From Microbacteriaceae bacterium VKM Ac-2854 (GTDB lineage: Bacteria; Actinomycetota; Actinomycetes; Actinomycetales; Microbacteriaceae), in assembly GCA_013205085.1 (NCBI GenBank), contig JABMLH010000007.1, positions 186,001-250,000 on the forward strand: DNA of 64,000 bases. Direction: 5' to 3'. This document shows, in pieces, positions 43,791 through 52,099 of this stretch. Position 1 is the first letter of the stretch; each line of letters opens with the position of its first letter. The notes beneath the pieces are model-generated. The model ran no database searches. It saw only the letters and a list, made by a program, of their open reading frames with translations, and had not been told where the DNA came from. The position numbers were made by a program, and so were the translations under genes.

Positions 43791-46700
43791 GCCGCCACCC
43801 CGATCGCCGCGAGGATCTGCCCCGGCGCGACCTGCTCGCCCGGCCGGATGTAGACCTCGAGCACCTCGCCCGCGATCGGTGCGTGCACCATCGACTCCAT
43901 CTTCATCGCCTCCACCGCCAGGATCTTCTCACCCGCCGCGACCCGGTCGCCCGGGGTCACGTCGATCTGCCACACCGTCGAGGTGAACGGCGCGTACACG
44001 GCCGTGGCTCCCTCCGGGATCGTCACCGCGGCGGCCTCCGTCGCCACCGGCTCGTCGCGCACGTCGAACTCGCCCGAGGCCCGCCAGCGCTCCTTCTCCT
44101 CTTCGAACGCGCGCGACTGCAACGCGCGGAAGTCGGCGATCGAGCCCGCGTTCTCGGCGAGGAAGGAGTTGTACTCCGCGATCGAGAACGCGCCGTCGAC
44201 CGTCTCGAAGTCGCCGCGGCCCGCATCCGTCTCGGCGCGCAGCTCCAACAGTTCGTCTGCGCCGACCGGGTACCACTCGATCCGGTCGAAGAAGCGCAGC
44301 GCCCACGGGTTCTCCTGGAACAGGCCGCCGCGGCGGTAGCGGTTCCAGATCGGCACGGTGCGGCCGACGAACTGGTAGCCGCCGGGCCCCTCCATGCCGT
44401 AGATGCAGAGGTAGGCGCCGCCGATGCCGACCGAGTTCTCGGCCGTCCAGGTGCGCGCGGGGTTGTACTTCGTGGTGACCAGGCGATGGCGCGGATCCAG
44501 CGGCGTCGCGACCGGCGCGCCGAGGTAGACGTCGCCGAGGCCGAGCACCAGATAGCTGGCATCGAACACCGTGCGGAAGACGTCGTCGACCGAGTCGAGG
44601 CCGTTGATCCGGCGGATGAACTCGATGTTCCACGGCGTCCACGGCGCGTCGCTGCGCACGCCGTTCATGTAGCGCTCGATCGCGAGCCGGGTGGCCGGGT
44701 CGTCCCATGACAGCGGCAGTTTGACCGTCCGTGAGGGAACGACGAGCTGATCCGTGGGCGGGATCTCGTCCTCCAGCTCGCGCAGCAGCGACGCGACGTT
44801 CGACGCCTTCAGGACCGACGGATCCGTGCGCACCTGCAGCGAGCGGATGCCCGGCGTCAGCTCCAGCACACCGCGCGGCGTGTGCTCCTGCAGCCTCGTC
44901 ATCAGTGCGTGCACCCGCATTCGCAGGGCGATGTCGAGCGTCATGTCGCCGTACTCGACCAGCACGTTGTCGTCGCCGTCGCGGCGGTAGGCGACGCTGG
45001 GGCGCGCATCCGTCGCCTCCAGCCGGCCGATCACGCCGTCGTCGCCGTCGCCTCCGGCGCCGAGCACCGTGAGCGCGGCGGGCCGCTGCGTCGCCGCATC
45101 CGCCTCACGCACCGGCACGAAGCGCACGGTATCGCCGGGGCGCAGCTGGCCGAGCTTCCAGAGTTCGCCACTGGCGACCACGGCAGGGCAGACGAAGCCG
45201 CCGAGCGAGGGCCCGTCGGGGCCGAGGATGATCGGGGTGTCGCCGGTGAAGTCGATCGCGCCGACCGCGTAGGCGGTGTCGTGGATGTTCGACGGATGCA
45301 GGCCCGCCTCGCCGCCGTCCTCCCGCGCCCAGCCGGGCCGCGGCCCGATCAGGCGGATGCCGGTGCGGGCCGAGTTGTGGTGCACGCCGTAGTCGGTGGC
45401 GTAGAAGACATCGAGGTCGGCGCGGGTGAAGAAGTCGGGCGCCGCGTGCGGGCCCTCGGTCACGCCGATCTGCCAGCTGCCGGTCAGCGCGGGGCGCCGT
45501 TCGGGGGGTGTCGGCCCGCCGATCAGGCCGAGCCGGGCGCCGTCCGGGAAGTGCGGATGCGCGGCGTCGCTGTCCGGGGATCCGGGCCGCAGCACGTCCC
45601 CCGCCAGCAGCGCCCGCCCGGCGTGGCCGCCGAACTTGCCGAGGGTGAAGGTCGCGGTGGAGCCGAGGTACTTCGGCACGTCGATGCCGCCGCGGACGGC
45701 GAGGAACAGCCGCAGTCCCGGGCCGTGCGCGGTGCCGATCTGCAGGGTCTGGCCGGCGTCGACCTCCAGCGGCAGCCACAGCTCGGCGGGCGTGCCGTCG
45801 ATCGTCACCTCGGCGGGCGCGCCGGTGACCGCGACCACGGCGGGGGCGGAGAAGCGCAGCGTCGGCCCGCTGCCGGTGATCTCCAGGCCGGGCGCGCCCT
45901 CCGGGTTGCCGACCGCGAGGTTCGCCTCGGCCAGCGAGACCGGATCGAACGGGCCGCTCGGCGGCACGCCGACCTGCCAGTAGCCGAGCCGGCCCGGGAG
46001 GTCCTGGATCATCGTCATGGTGCCGGGCGCGAGCACGTCGATCCGCGGCTCCGGGTCGTCGGTCTCGTCCAGGGTGCTGGTCGAGTGCGTGGCCGTGCGC
46101 AGTTCCAGGTCGTCGGTGAGGCCGCGCAGCAGGCCGAGGTTGGTGACCACGCCGTCGATCCGGCTGGCGTCGAGGCCCTCGCGGAGCCGGTCCAGCGCGT
46201 CGTCGCGGGTCTCGCCGGTGGCGATCACCTTGGCGAGCATCGGATCGTAGAACGCGGAGACCTCCAGCCCCGTCTCGATCCAGCCGTCCACCCGCAGGCC
46301 GGAGCCTTCGGCGAAGACCGCCTGGGTCACGAGGCCGCTGGAGGGCAGGCCCGCCTTGGCCGGATCCTCCGCGTAGACGCGGGCCTCGACGGCGTGGCCG
46401 CCGGCGACGAAGGGGGTGTCGAAGACGTCGAGGCGCTCGCCGCGGGCGAGCCGCAGCATCCATTCGACCAGGTCGACGCCGTAGACCTCCTCGGTCACGG
46501 GATGCTCGACCTGCAGCCGGGTGTTCACCTCGAGGAAGGCGGCCTCCTCGCGCACCGGGTCGTAGACGAACTCGACGGTACCGGCGCTGCGGTAGTTCAC
46601 GGATTCGGCGAGTTGTCGGGCGGATTCGTGCAGCAGCGTGCGCACGTGCTCCGGCAGCGCGGGCGCCGGCGCCTCCTCGATCACCTTCTGGTTGCGGCGC

Positions 46701-47398
46701 TGCAGCGAGCAGTCGCGGTCGCCGATCACGGCGACGCGGCCCTCGCCGTCGCCGAAGAGCTGCACCTCGACGTGCCGGGCGGGGCGGACCAGGCGCTCCA
46801 GGAACATCCCGGCGCTGCCGAAGTTGGCCTCGGCCAGGCGGGCGACGCGGGTGTACGCCTCGCGCACCTCCGCCGCGGTGGCGCAAGCCTGCATCCCGAT
46901 GCCGCCGCCGCCGCCCGTGGCCTTCAGCATCACCGGGAGGCCGATGCGTTCGGCCTCGGCCACGGCCTGGTCGACGGATTCGAGCAGGCCGGTGCCGGCC
47001 AGCATCGGCACGCCCGCCTTCCCTGCGAGCTCGCGCGCGGTGTGCTTCGCGCCGAAGGCGACGATCTGCTCGGCGGTGGGGCCGACGAAGCGGATGCCCG
47101 CGGCCTGGCACGCCCGCGCGAAGTCGAGGTTCTCGGAGAGGAAGCCGTAGCCGGGGTGGATCAGGCCGGCGCCGGTGTCGCGCGCGGCCTGGATCACGGC
47201 GTCGATGCGCAGGTAGGAGTCGCGGGCGGGCGCGGGGCCCAGGCGCACGGCGACGTCGGCCTCGCGCACGTGCGGGGCGGCGCGATCCGCATCCGAGTAG
47301 ACCGCGACGGTGCGCATCCCGAGCGCCTTCGCGCTGCGGATCACCCGCCGCGCGATCTCGCCCCGGTTCGCCACCAGCACCGTGTTCGTGCTCAACAT
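43787..47398 (-). CDS. Urea/guanidine carboxylase (biotin-dependent)
   Basis: Predicted 1203 aa. Domains in order: biotin carboxylase (VLVANRGEIARRVIRSAKALG, ATGGGGGIGMQAC, EVNTRLQVEHPVTEEVYGVDLVEW) to about 450; the AHS2/AHS1 carboxyltransferase domains (VLAPGTMTMIQDLPGRLGYWQVGVPPSGPFD in parts) to about 1000; and a biotinyl domain with EAMKMES and biotin Lys1166. It makes allophanate from urea, or carboxyguanidine from guanidine. Because two DUF1989 genes lie upstream, guanidine is a serious candidate. The start at 47398 is the first that fits the family; the open frame continues upstream only through a repeat. Confidence 0.93.
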   Translation of the reverse strand: MLSTNTVLVANRGEIARRVIRSAKALGMRTVAVYSDADRAAPHVREADVAVRLGPAPARDSYLRIDAVIQAARDTGAGLIHPGYGFLSENLDFARACQAAGIRFVGPTAEQIVAFGAKHTARELAGKAGVPMLAGTGLLESVDQAVAEAERIGLPVMLKATGGGGGIGMQACATAAEVREAYTRVARLAEANFGSAGMFLERLVRPARHVEVQLFGDGEGRVAVIGDRDCSLQRRNQKVIEEAPAPALPEHVRTLLHESARQLAESVNYRSAGTVEFVYDPVREEAAFLEVNTRLQVEHPVTEEVYGVDLVEWMLRLARGERLDVFDTPFVAGGHAVEARVYAEDPAKAGLPSSGLVTQAVFAEGSGLRVDGWIETGLEVSAFYDPMLAKVIATGETRDDALDRLREGLDASRIDGVVTNLGLLRGLTDDLELRTATHSTSTLDETDDPEPRIDVLAPGTMTMIQDLPGRLGYWQVGVPPSGPFDPVSLAEANLAVGNPEGAPGLEITGSGPTLRFSAPAVVAVTGAPAEVTIDGTPAELWLPLEVDAGQTLQIGTAHGPGLRLFLAVRGGIDVPKYLGSTATFTLGKFGGHAGRALLAGDVLRPGSPDSDAAHPHFPDGARLGLIGGPTPPERRPALTGSWQIGVTEGPHAAPDFFTRADLDVFYATDYGVHHNSARTGIRLIGPRPGWAREDGGEAGLHPSNIHDTAYAVGAIDFTGDTPIILGPDGPSLGGFVCPAVVASGELWKLGQLRPGDTVRFVPVREADAATQRPAALTVLGAGGDGDDGVIGRLEATDARPSVAYRRDGDDNVLVEYGDMTLDIALRMRVHALMTRLQEHTPRGVLELTPGIRSLQVRTDPSVLKASNVASLLRELEDEIPPTDQLVVPSRTVKLPLSWDDPATRLAIERYMNGVRSDAPWTPWNIEFIRRINGLDSVDDVFRTVFDASYLVLGLGDVYLGAPVATPLDPRHRLVTTKYNPARTWTAENSVGIGGAYLCIYGMEGPGGYQFVGRTVPIWNRYRRGGLFQENPWALRFFDRIEWYPVGADELLELRAETDAGRGDFETVDGAFSIAEYNSFLAENAGSIADFRALQSRAFEEEKERWRASGEFDVRDEPVATEAAAVTIPEGATAVYAPFTSTVWQIDVTPGDRVAAGEKILAVEAMKMESMVHAPIAGEVLEVYIRPGEQVAPGQILAAIGVAA

Positions 47399-47402
47399 CG
47401 TC

Positions 47403-47490
47403 AGGGGGTTGTCACTCCGTCCCGCGTCACTCGGTTGCAGGGGGTTGTCACTCCGTCCCGCGACGAGGTGGGACGGAGTGACAACCCCCT
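47403..47490. repeat. Double GGGTTGTCA-family element
   Basis: Two direct copies of AGGGGGTTGTCACTCCGTCC start at about 47403 and 47439. An inverted copy (GGACGGAGTGACAACCCCCT) ends at 47490 and pairs perfectly with the second copy over 21 bases. It fills the gap between the DUF1989 gene and the carboxylase gene, where it could lower read-through within the operon. Confidence 0.85.
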
Positions 47491-47502
47491 TCTGTGCGGC
47501 GC

Positions 47503-48180
47503 TCATTCGGCGACCACGATCATCCGCAGCGGGGTGCAGTTGAAGTCGTTGCACGGGTTGTTCATCTGCGGGCAGTTCGAGACGATCACGAGCACGTCCA
47601 TCTCGGCGCGGATCGCGACGCGCTTGCCGGGCGCGCTCATCCCGTCCACGATGCCCAGGGCGCCGTCGGATTCGACGGGCACGTTCATGAACCAGTTCAG
47701 GTTCGAGACCAGGTCGCGCGCGCCGAGACCGTGCTGGGACGCCTCGGCGAGGAAGTTCTCGCGGCAGCCGTGCTGGTATTGGGTGTGGTGCCCGTAGCGC
47801 AGCGTGTTCGACTCCTTCGAGCAGGCGCCGCCGATGGTGTCCTGCCGGTCGATCTCGTTGGCGACGACCGTCGTCAGCGGGTTGCCCTCGTTCGAGCGCA
47901 GCACGGTGCCGGCGCGCACGTAGGCGTTGCCCTGCCAGGCCAGCGTGTCCGGCGCGCTGTAGCGCTCATCCGGGTCCGCCGCGTTGTAGATCAGGCAGTC
48001 GGCGCTCTGGTTGCCGCCGACGTCGACGATGGTGAGGGTCTGGCCCTGGCGCACGATGGCCGACCAGGGCGCGAGCGGGGCGATGCGCTCGTCGAGCACC
48101 ACGGTGCCGGGCACGAGGGATTCGCTCCAGTCGAGGGGGGAGCCGGGCGCGAAGGTGGCGCCGACCGGGACGGTGCTCAT
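47503..48180 (-). CDS. DUF1989 protein, urea-carboxylase-associated protein 1 / carboxyguanidine deiminase subunit
   Basis: Predicted 225 aa. DUF1989 features are TLTIVDVGGNQSADCLIYNA, IGGACSKESNTLRYG, NWFMNVPVESDG and the Cys-rich NCPQMNNPCNDFNCTPLRM. In guanidine degradation, two DUF1989 proteins (CgdA and CgdB) form the carboxyguanidine deiminase that turns carboxyguanidine into allophanate; older annotation calls them urea carboxylase-associated proteins. The ATG shares a base with the stop of the partner gene upstream. Confidence 0.88.
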   Translation of the reverse strand: MSTVPVGATFAPGSPLDWSESLVPGTVVLDERIAPLAPWSAIVRQGQTLTIVDVGGNQSADCLIYNAADPDERYSAPDTLAWQGNAYVRAGTVLRSNEGNPLTTVVANEIDRQDTIGGACSKESNTLRYGHHTQYQHGCRENFLAEASQHGLGARDLVSNLNWFMNVPVESDGALGIVDGMSAPGKRVAIRAEMDVLVIVSNCPQMNNPCNDFNCTPLRMIVVAE

Positions 48181-49010
48181 CAGAGTCCTCGTGCTTCCGC
48201 GTAGTCGATCGAGTTCAGGAGCGCACGGTGCAGCTCCGGGGTCGCGGCGTCGGCCGCCGTGCTGGCCGAGCCGCGCCAGGCGTGGATCCGCAGCGGGCCG
48301 ACCGTGTAGTCGGGCCGCGGGTCCAGTGGATGCGCCACGTTCGCGACCAGGATCAGCAGGGGCAGCTCCGCCACCAGGGTCACGTGCGTGCCGGGCCCGG
48401 CCGAGCCGACGAAGCCCAGCGCACCCTCCGGATCCACGCGAACGCCCTGGAAGAAGGAGACGCTCGGCGGCAGATCGCGTCGCGTCAGGCCGTGCTTGCT
48501 CGCCGCCTTCACGAACAGCGAGCGGCCGCTCGGCGACGGGCCCTCGGGAGCCGCGTCGCCGTACTTGCGCTGGTTCCAGGCATCCGTCGACGTGCCGCTG
48601 AAGGCATCGTGGCGGCCCGACGAGTCCTCGACGATGCTCGCCAGCGCTCGGCCGTCGCCGCTCAGCAGCGGCGAGCCGGCGCCGAGGTACGCCTGCCAGG
48701 GGATCTTCTGGGTGTCGGCCACGTTCAGCCGCTCCCACGGCTCGAGCGCGTTGAACACCAGCACGTTCGCGCAGGCGTCGCCGCTCGGGTCGTCGAAGCG
48801 GATGCGCGTGCCGCGGGCCACGACCTTGTGCGTGTAGCCGCCGGGCGAGACCGTCTCGGCCCACGTCAGGGTGATCGGATCGACCCCCTCGGGTGCGAAC
48901 GGCGAACTGCTGGCCGGCAGGTACGGCATCCACTCGCTGGTCCGGCCGCCCTGCGCGCGCGCATCCGCCCGCGACGCTCCGACGCTGTCGGTCTGGTGCT
49001 CGTCTCGCAT
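48180..49010 (-). CDS. DUF1989 protein, urea-carboxylase-associated protein 2 / carboxyguanidine deiminase subunit
   Basis: Predicted 276 aa, longer than its partner by about 50 N-terminal residues. SGDACANVLVFNALEPWERLNVADTQKIPWQAYLGAG (in parts), STDAWNQRKYGDA and PPSVSFFQGVRVDPEGALGF correspond to the partner's conserved blocks, but the C-terminal Cys cluster is replaced by NVAHPLDPRPDY. The two paralogues are expected to form a heteromer. AAGGAGAA directly before the ATG at 49010 fixes the start. Confidence 0.88.
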   Translation of the reverse strand: MRDEHQTDSVGASRADARAQGGRTSEWMPYLPASSSPFAPEGVDPITLTWAETVSPGGYTHKVVARGTRIRFDDPSGDACANVLVFNALEPWERLNVADTQKIPWQAYLGAGSPLLSGDGRALASIVEDSSGRHDAFSGTSTDAWNQRKYGDAAPEGPSPSGRSLFVKAASKHGLTRRDLPPSVSFFQGVRVDPEGALGFVGSAGPGTHVTLVAELPLLILVANVAHPLDPRPDYTVGPLRIHAWRGSASTAADAATPELHRALLNSIDYAEARGL

Positions 49011-49028
49011 GGTTCTCCTTGTGGGGCC

Positions 49029-49099
49029 CGCTGGTTGAGCCTGCCGAAACCAGCCCCGGCTCTCGAGGGACGGAGTGGTTTCGGCAAGCTCAACCAGCG
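49029..49099. repeat. Intergenic inverted repeat, GGTTGAGCTTGCCGAAACC family
   Basis: GCTGGTTGAGCCTGCCGAAA (49030-49049) and TTTCGGCAAGCTCAACCAGC (49079-49098) form a stem of about 24 pairs with one G-T/mismatch position. It separates the permease gene from the DUF1989 genes and matches the cluster at 10367-10491. Confidence 0.85.
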
Positions 49100-49108
49100 A
49101 ATGGTGGG

Positions 49109-50701
49109 TCAGGCCTGGACGACGGGGATGGCGGCCGTGGTGGGCACCGCGGTCAGCTGGATCGGACCGTGGGCGCGGTGGCGCCAGGCGTAGTAGGCCC
49201 AGCCGATCAGCAGGGTGGCGCCGATGAAGAGCAGCGCGCTGTACTGCAGCCACCAGGATTCGCCGGTCAGGTCGTAGATCTCGGCGCGCGGCCAGATCAG
49301 GTTGATCGCCATGCCCACCTGGAACAGCACGGCCAGCGCGTTCAGCGGGATGCCCCAGCGGCCGAGGGTGAACAGCGGCTTGCCGTCCTCGTCGACGCCG
49401 GGCGGGAATCCGGCGTGCCGCTGCTTGATCCGCTGCACCAGCAGCGGAGCGGTCACCCCGAGGTAGGCCAGGTAGAGCATCGCGATGCACAGGCTCGACA
49501 GCGCGGTGAACAGCGCCGACTGGCCGATGTTCACCAGCAGTGCCAGCGCCGCACCGATGCCCACCACGATCGAGGTGACCACCGGCGTGCCCGTGCGCGG
49601 CGACACCTTGGCCAGCTGCCTGTGGAACGGCAGCGCCTTCTCCCGCGCCATCGAGTACATCATCCGGGCGCCGGAGGTCTGCACCGCGAGGGTGCAGGCG
49701 AACACCGCGACCGCGACGGCACAGAGCAGCAGGCGGCCGCCGACCTCGCCCAGCGCCGAGGTGATCACCCAGGCGAGACCCTGCGTGGCGAGGTTGCCGT
49801 CGGTCAGCGAGGGCGCCGCGATCAGCGCGCCGATGATCAGCAGCGCCCCGCCCAGACCCGAGACCGTGAGCGCGCGGACGATGGTCTTCGGCGTGGTCTT
49901 ACGCGGGTTGTGCGTCTCCTCCGCGAGTTCGCCGGCGGAGTCGAAGCCCACCATCACGTAGGCCGCCATCAGCGAGGAGGCCAGCCAGGCGAAGACGTAC
50001 GGCTCGTCGCTGGCGTAGCCGACGTTGGTGAAGACGACGTCGGGGCTGCGCTGCGGCAGGAAGAACAGCACCGCGATCAGGGCAACGACGCCCACGATCT
50101 CGATGGCGACGCCGAAACTGGTCACCCGCGCCATCAAGGTGACGCTGAGGATGTTCACGATCGTGGTGATCACCAGCATGATGATGCCCAGCAGCACCGC
50201 GTTCGCCGCCCCGGTCGGCGAGCCGACGTACGGATCCGCGCCGGGCCCGCCGACGATCTGGAAGCCGTCCCAGATCGCGGGCAGCACGGCCTGCACGGCG
50301 ATGGCGGCGACGGCGACCGTGAGGATCTGCCCGATGATCATCACCCAGCCGGTGAACCAGCCGAAGGTGGTGCCCGCGAGGCGGCTGGACCACTGGAAGA
50401 TCGCGCCCGAGATCGGCCAGGACGCCGCGAGCTGCGCGAAGTTCAGCGCCACCAGGAGCTGTCCGGCGAAGACGAGCGGCCAGGCCCAGAAGAAGGCGGC
50501 GCCGCCGAGGCCGAAGCCGAGCCCGAACAACTGGAACACGGTGGTCAGGATGGACACGAAGGAGAAGCCCGCCGCGAAGGAGGAGAACGGGCCGACGCCG
50601 CGGTGCAGTTCCTGCTCGTAGCCGATGACGAGGGCGTCCTGCGACGGGGTGGTGGCGGTGGAGCGAGAGGCGTGGAGCGGGTCGAGCGAGGGAGAACTCA
50701 T
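49109..50701 (-). CDS. APC-superfamily amino acid/amine permease
   Basis: Predicted 530 aa with about 12 helices. GVGPFSSFAAGFSFVSILTTVF, FWAWPLVFAGQLLVALNFAQLAASWPISGAIFQW and VGFDSAGELAEETHNPRKTTPKTIVRA (in parts) are typical of the APC family branch that imports amines, GABA or choline and often accompanies urea carboxylase clusters. It would import urea, guanidine or a related amine. AAAGGAC 7 bases upstream supports the ATG at 50701. First gene of the leftward operon. Confidence 0.9.
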   Translation of the reverse strand: MSSPSLDPLHASRSTATTPSQDALVIGYEQELHRGVGPFSSFAAGFSFVSILTTVFQLFGLGFGLGGAAFFWAWPLVFAGQLLVALNFAQLAASWPISGAIFQWSSRLAGTTFGWFTGWVMIIGQILTVAVAAIAVQAVLPAIWDGFQIVGGPGADPYVGSPTGAANAVLLGIIMLVITTIVNILSVTLMARVTSFGVAIEIVGVVALIAVLFFLPQRSPDVVFTNVGYASDEPYVFAWLASSLMAAYVMVGFDSAGELAEETHNPRKTTPKTIVRALTVSGLGGALLIIGALIAAPSLTDGNLATQGLAWVITSALGEVGGRLLLCAVAVAVFACTLAVQTSGARMMYSMAREKALPFHRQLAKVSPRTGTPVVTSIVVGIGAALALLVNIGQSALFTALSSLCIAMLYLAYLGVTAPLLVQRIKQRHAGFPPGVDEDGKPLFTLGRWGIPLNALAVLFQVGMAINLIWPRAEIYDLTGESWWLQYSALLFIGATLLIGWAYYAWRHRAHGPIQLTAVPTTAAIPVVQA

Positions 50702-50739
50702 GGGTTCTGTCCTTTCGCGGGCAGGCCGAGCGCGTGGAT

Positions 50740-50759
50740 TACCTATCGCTTGACAGGTA
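50740..50759 (-). promoter_or_regulatory. Operator-like palindrome upstream of the permease operon
   Basis: TACCTATC (50740-50747) and GACAGGTA (50752-50759) are 8-base arms with one mismatch around GCTT. It lies 39 bases before the permease start, where a repressor would act, and is the natural candidate for the TetR regulator encoded at 41301-42008. I found no guanidine-riboswitch-like motif in 50702-50883. Confidence 0.55.
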
Positions 50760-50883
50760 TTGCACTCAGTGTGACCGCGGGTCGTGTCTGCGCCGTTTCC
50801 CTCATGTTTCGGGTGTGTCAATTCGTGGGCGGTTCGCTTCGTCGATCCCTTGCTGCCTGGTCAGCCCGGGTGGACACTGCCTT

Positions 50884-51225
50884 ATGGACTCGGTCGAACA
50901 CTTCAGCATCCCCGTGGACGACATCGAGCGGGCGCGCGCGTTCTATGCCGCGGTCTTCGGATTCGAGTACGAGCCGTGGGACGACAGCCGCGGCCTGTTG
51001 CGCACGGGTGGCGGCATCGACGGCGACCTGCACCTGCGTCGGGCGGTCGCGCATCCGACCGTCACCGTCTACGTCGACGACCTCGACGCCTCCCTCCGCG
51101 CCGTCATCGCGAACGGCGGCTCGCAGCTCGGCGAGATCGAGGCAGTCACCGCCGGCACCCGCTCCGTGTCGGTGCGCGACAGCGAAGGCAACGCCCTCGA
51201 CCTCTTCGCGGGCAACGCGTCGTGA
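50884..51225 (+). CDS. VOC (glyoxalase-like) superfamily protein
   Basis: Predicted 113 aa. HFSIPVDDIERARAFYAAVFGFEYEPWDD is the first module and VTVYVDDLDASLRAVIANGGSQ with VSVRDSEGNALDLFAG the second. Short VOC proteins of this kind often lack enzyme activity or bind small molecules. It overlaps the next hydrolase gene by 4 nt, so the two may act on related substrates. Confidence 0.85.
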   Translation: MDSVEHFSIPVDDIERARAFYAAVFGFEYEPWDDSRGLLRTGGGIDGDLHLRRAVAHPTVTVYVDDLDASLRAVIANGGSQLGEIEAVTAGTRSVSVRDSEGNALDLFAGNAS

Positions 51226-51959
51226 CCGTTGCGCTGACCTCCCGCCGTTCGGGATCCGGCGAACCGTTCGTGCTGCTGCATCCGGGCGGCACCGACTCCC
51301 GCTCGCTCGAGCTACTGGCCGCGGAGCTCAGCGGCTACGCGCTGCTGATGCCCGACCAGCGCGGTCACGGCCGCACGGCGGATGCGCCGGGCCCGCTCAC
51401 GTTCGCGGATATGGCCGCCGACACCGCCGCCTTCATCGAGTCCGAGAGCGCTGAGCCCGTGCACCTCTTCGGCCACAGCGACGGCGCGATCGTGGCGCTG
51501 CACCTCGCGCTCGCCCGACCGGACCTGGTGAAGAGCCTGGTCTTCGCCTCCGGCGTCTGGCACCACGACGGCTGGCTGCCGGGCGTGCTCGACGGCGAGG
51601 CGCCCGACTTCATGCGCGACAGTTACGGCGAGGTCTCGCCCGACGGTATCGAGCACTGGGCGGTGATGGTGCAGAAGCTGGATGCGATGCACGAGACGCA
51701 GCCCGCGCTCACCACGCACGAACTGGGCGCCCTCGCCGTGCCGACGCTGATCCTCGCGGGGGACGACGACGAGATCCGGTTCGAGCACCTGATCGCGCTG
51801 TACGACGCCCTGCCGAACGGTGAACTGGCGATCATCCCGCGCGCCAGCCACGGCGTCGTCGTCGAGAAGCCTGAGCTGATCGCGCGCCTGATCCGCGACT
51901 TCCACGACCCGAAGAAGGGCGACGGATTCGCGCCGATCCGCCGCGGTGGTAGCGTCTGA
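51222..51959 (+). CDS. Alpha/beta hydrolase
   Basis: Predicted 245 aa from a GTG at 51222. VLLHPGGTDSRS is the oxyanion turn, LMPDQRGHGRTADAPG the typical strand 4-helix segment, LFGHSDGAIVALHLAL the nucleophile elbow (Ser of GHSDG), ILAGDDDEIRFEH the acid and IPRASHGVVVEKPELI the His. Substrate unknown. Translationally coupled to the VOC gene. Confidence 0.88.
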   Translation: MTVALTSRRSGSGEPFVLLHPGGTDSRSLELLAAELSGYALLMPDQRGHGRTADAPGPLTFADMAADTAAFIESESAEPVHLFGHSDGAIVALHLALARPDLVKSLVFASGVWHHDGWLPGVLDGEAPDFMRDSYGEVSPDGIEHWAVMVQKLDAMHETQPALTTHELGALAVPTLILAGDDDEIRFEHLIALYDALPNGELAIIPRASHGVVVEKPELIARLIRDFHDPKKGDGFAPIRRGGSV

Positions 51960-51994
51960 CCCAGATCGTGAATCGTCGACAGGAGGTGAGACCC

Positions 51995-52054
51995 ATGAAC
52001 GCAGTATCCGCAGTGGGTGCTCCCTCGCAACGCACGATCCCGCGACGCCGATAG
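51995..52054 (+). CDS. Possible 19-residue leader peptide
   Basis: An ATG at 51995 follows a near-perfect Shine-Dalgarno sequence (AGGAGGTGAG at 51981-51990). It encodes MNAVSAVGAPSQRTIPRRR and then TAG; four of the last seven codons are CGN Arg. The second half of the frame lies inside a strong hairpin. The layout is that of a translated regulatory leader rather than of a functional small protein. It is followed after 45 nt by the patatin gene. Confidence 0.5.
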   Translation: MNAVSAVGAPSQRTIPRRR

Positions 52055-52076
52055 TCGCGGTCGGGAGCGCCCCACA
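52014..52076 (+). promoter_or_regulatory. Leader hairpin before the patatin gene
   Basis: GTGGGTGCTCCC (about 52013-52024) can pair with GGGAGCGCCCCAC (about 52062-52074), with one bulge or mismatch. Inside, CCGCGAC pairs with GTCGCGG around a 7-base loop. The leader-peptide frame ends inside the inner loop, so ribosome position would decide whether the structure forms. Confidence 0.5.
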
Positions 52077-52099
52077 GGTCATCGCGAAAGGCGACTCCC

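Noticed and set aside
50702-50883. Possible guanidine-I (ykkC) riboswitch before the permease
   Set aside because: I looked for the conserved ACGR-type loops and paired elements on the minus strand and did not see them; a covariance-model search would be decisive.
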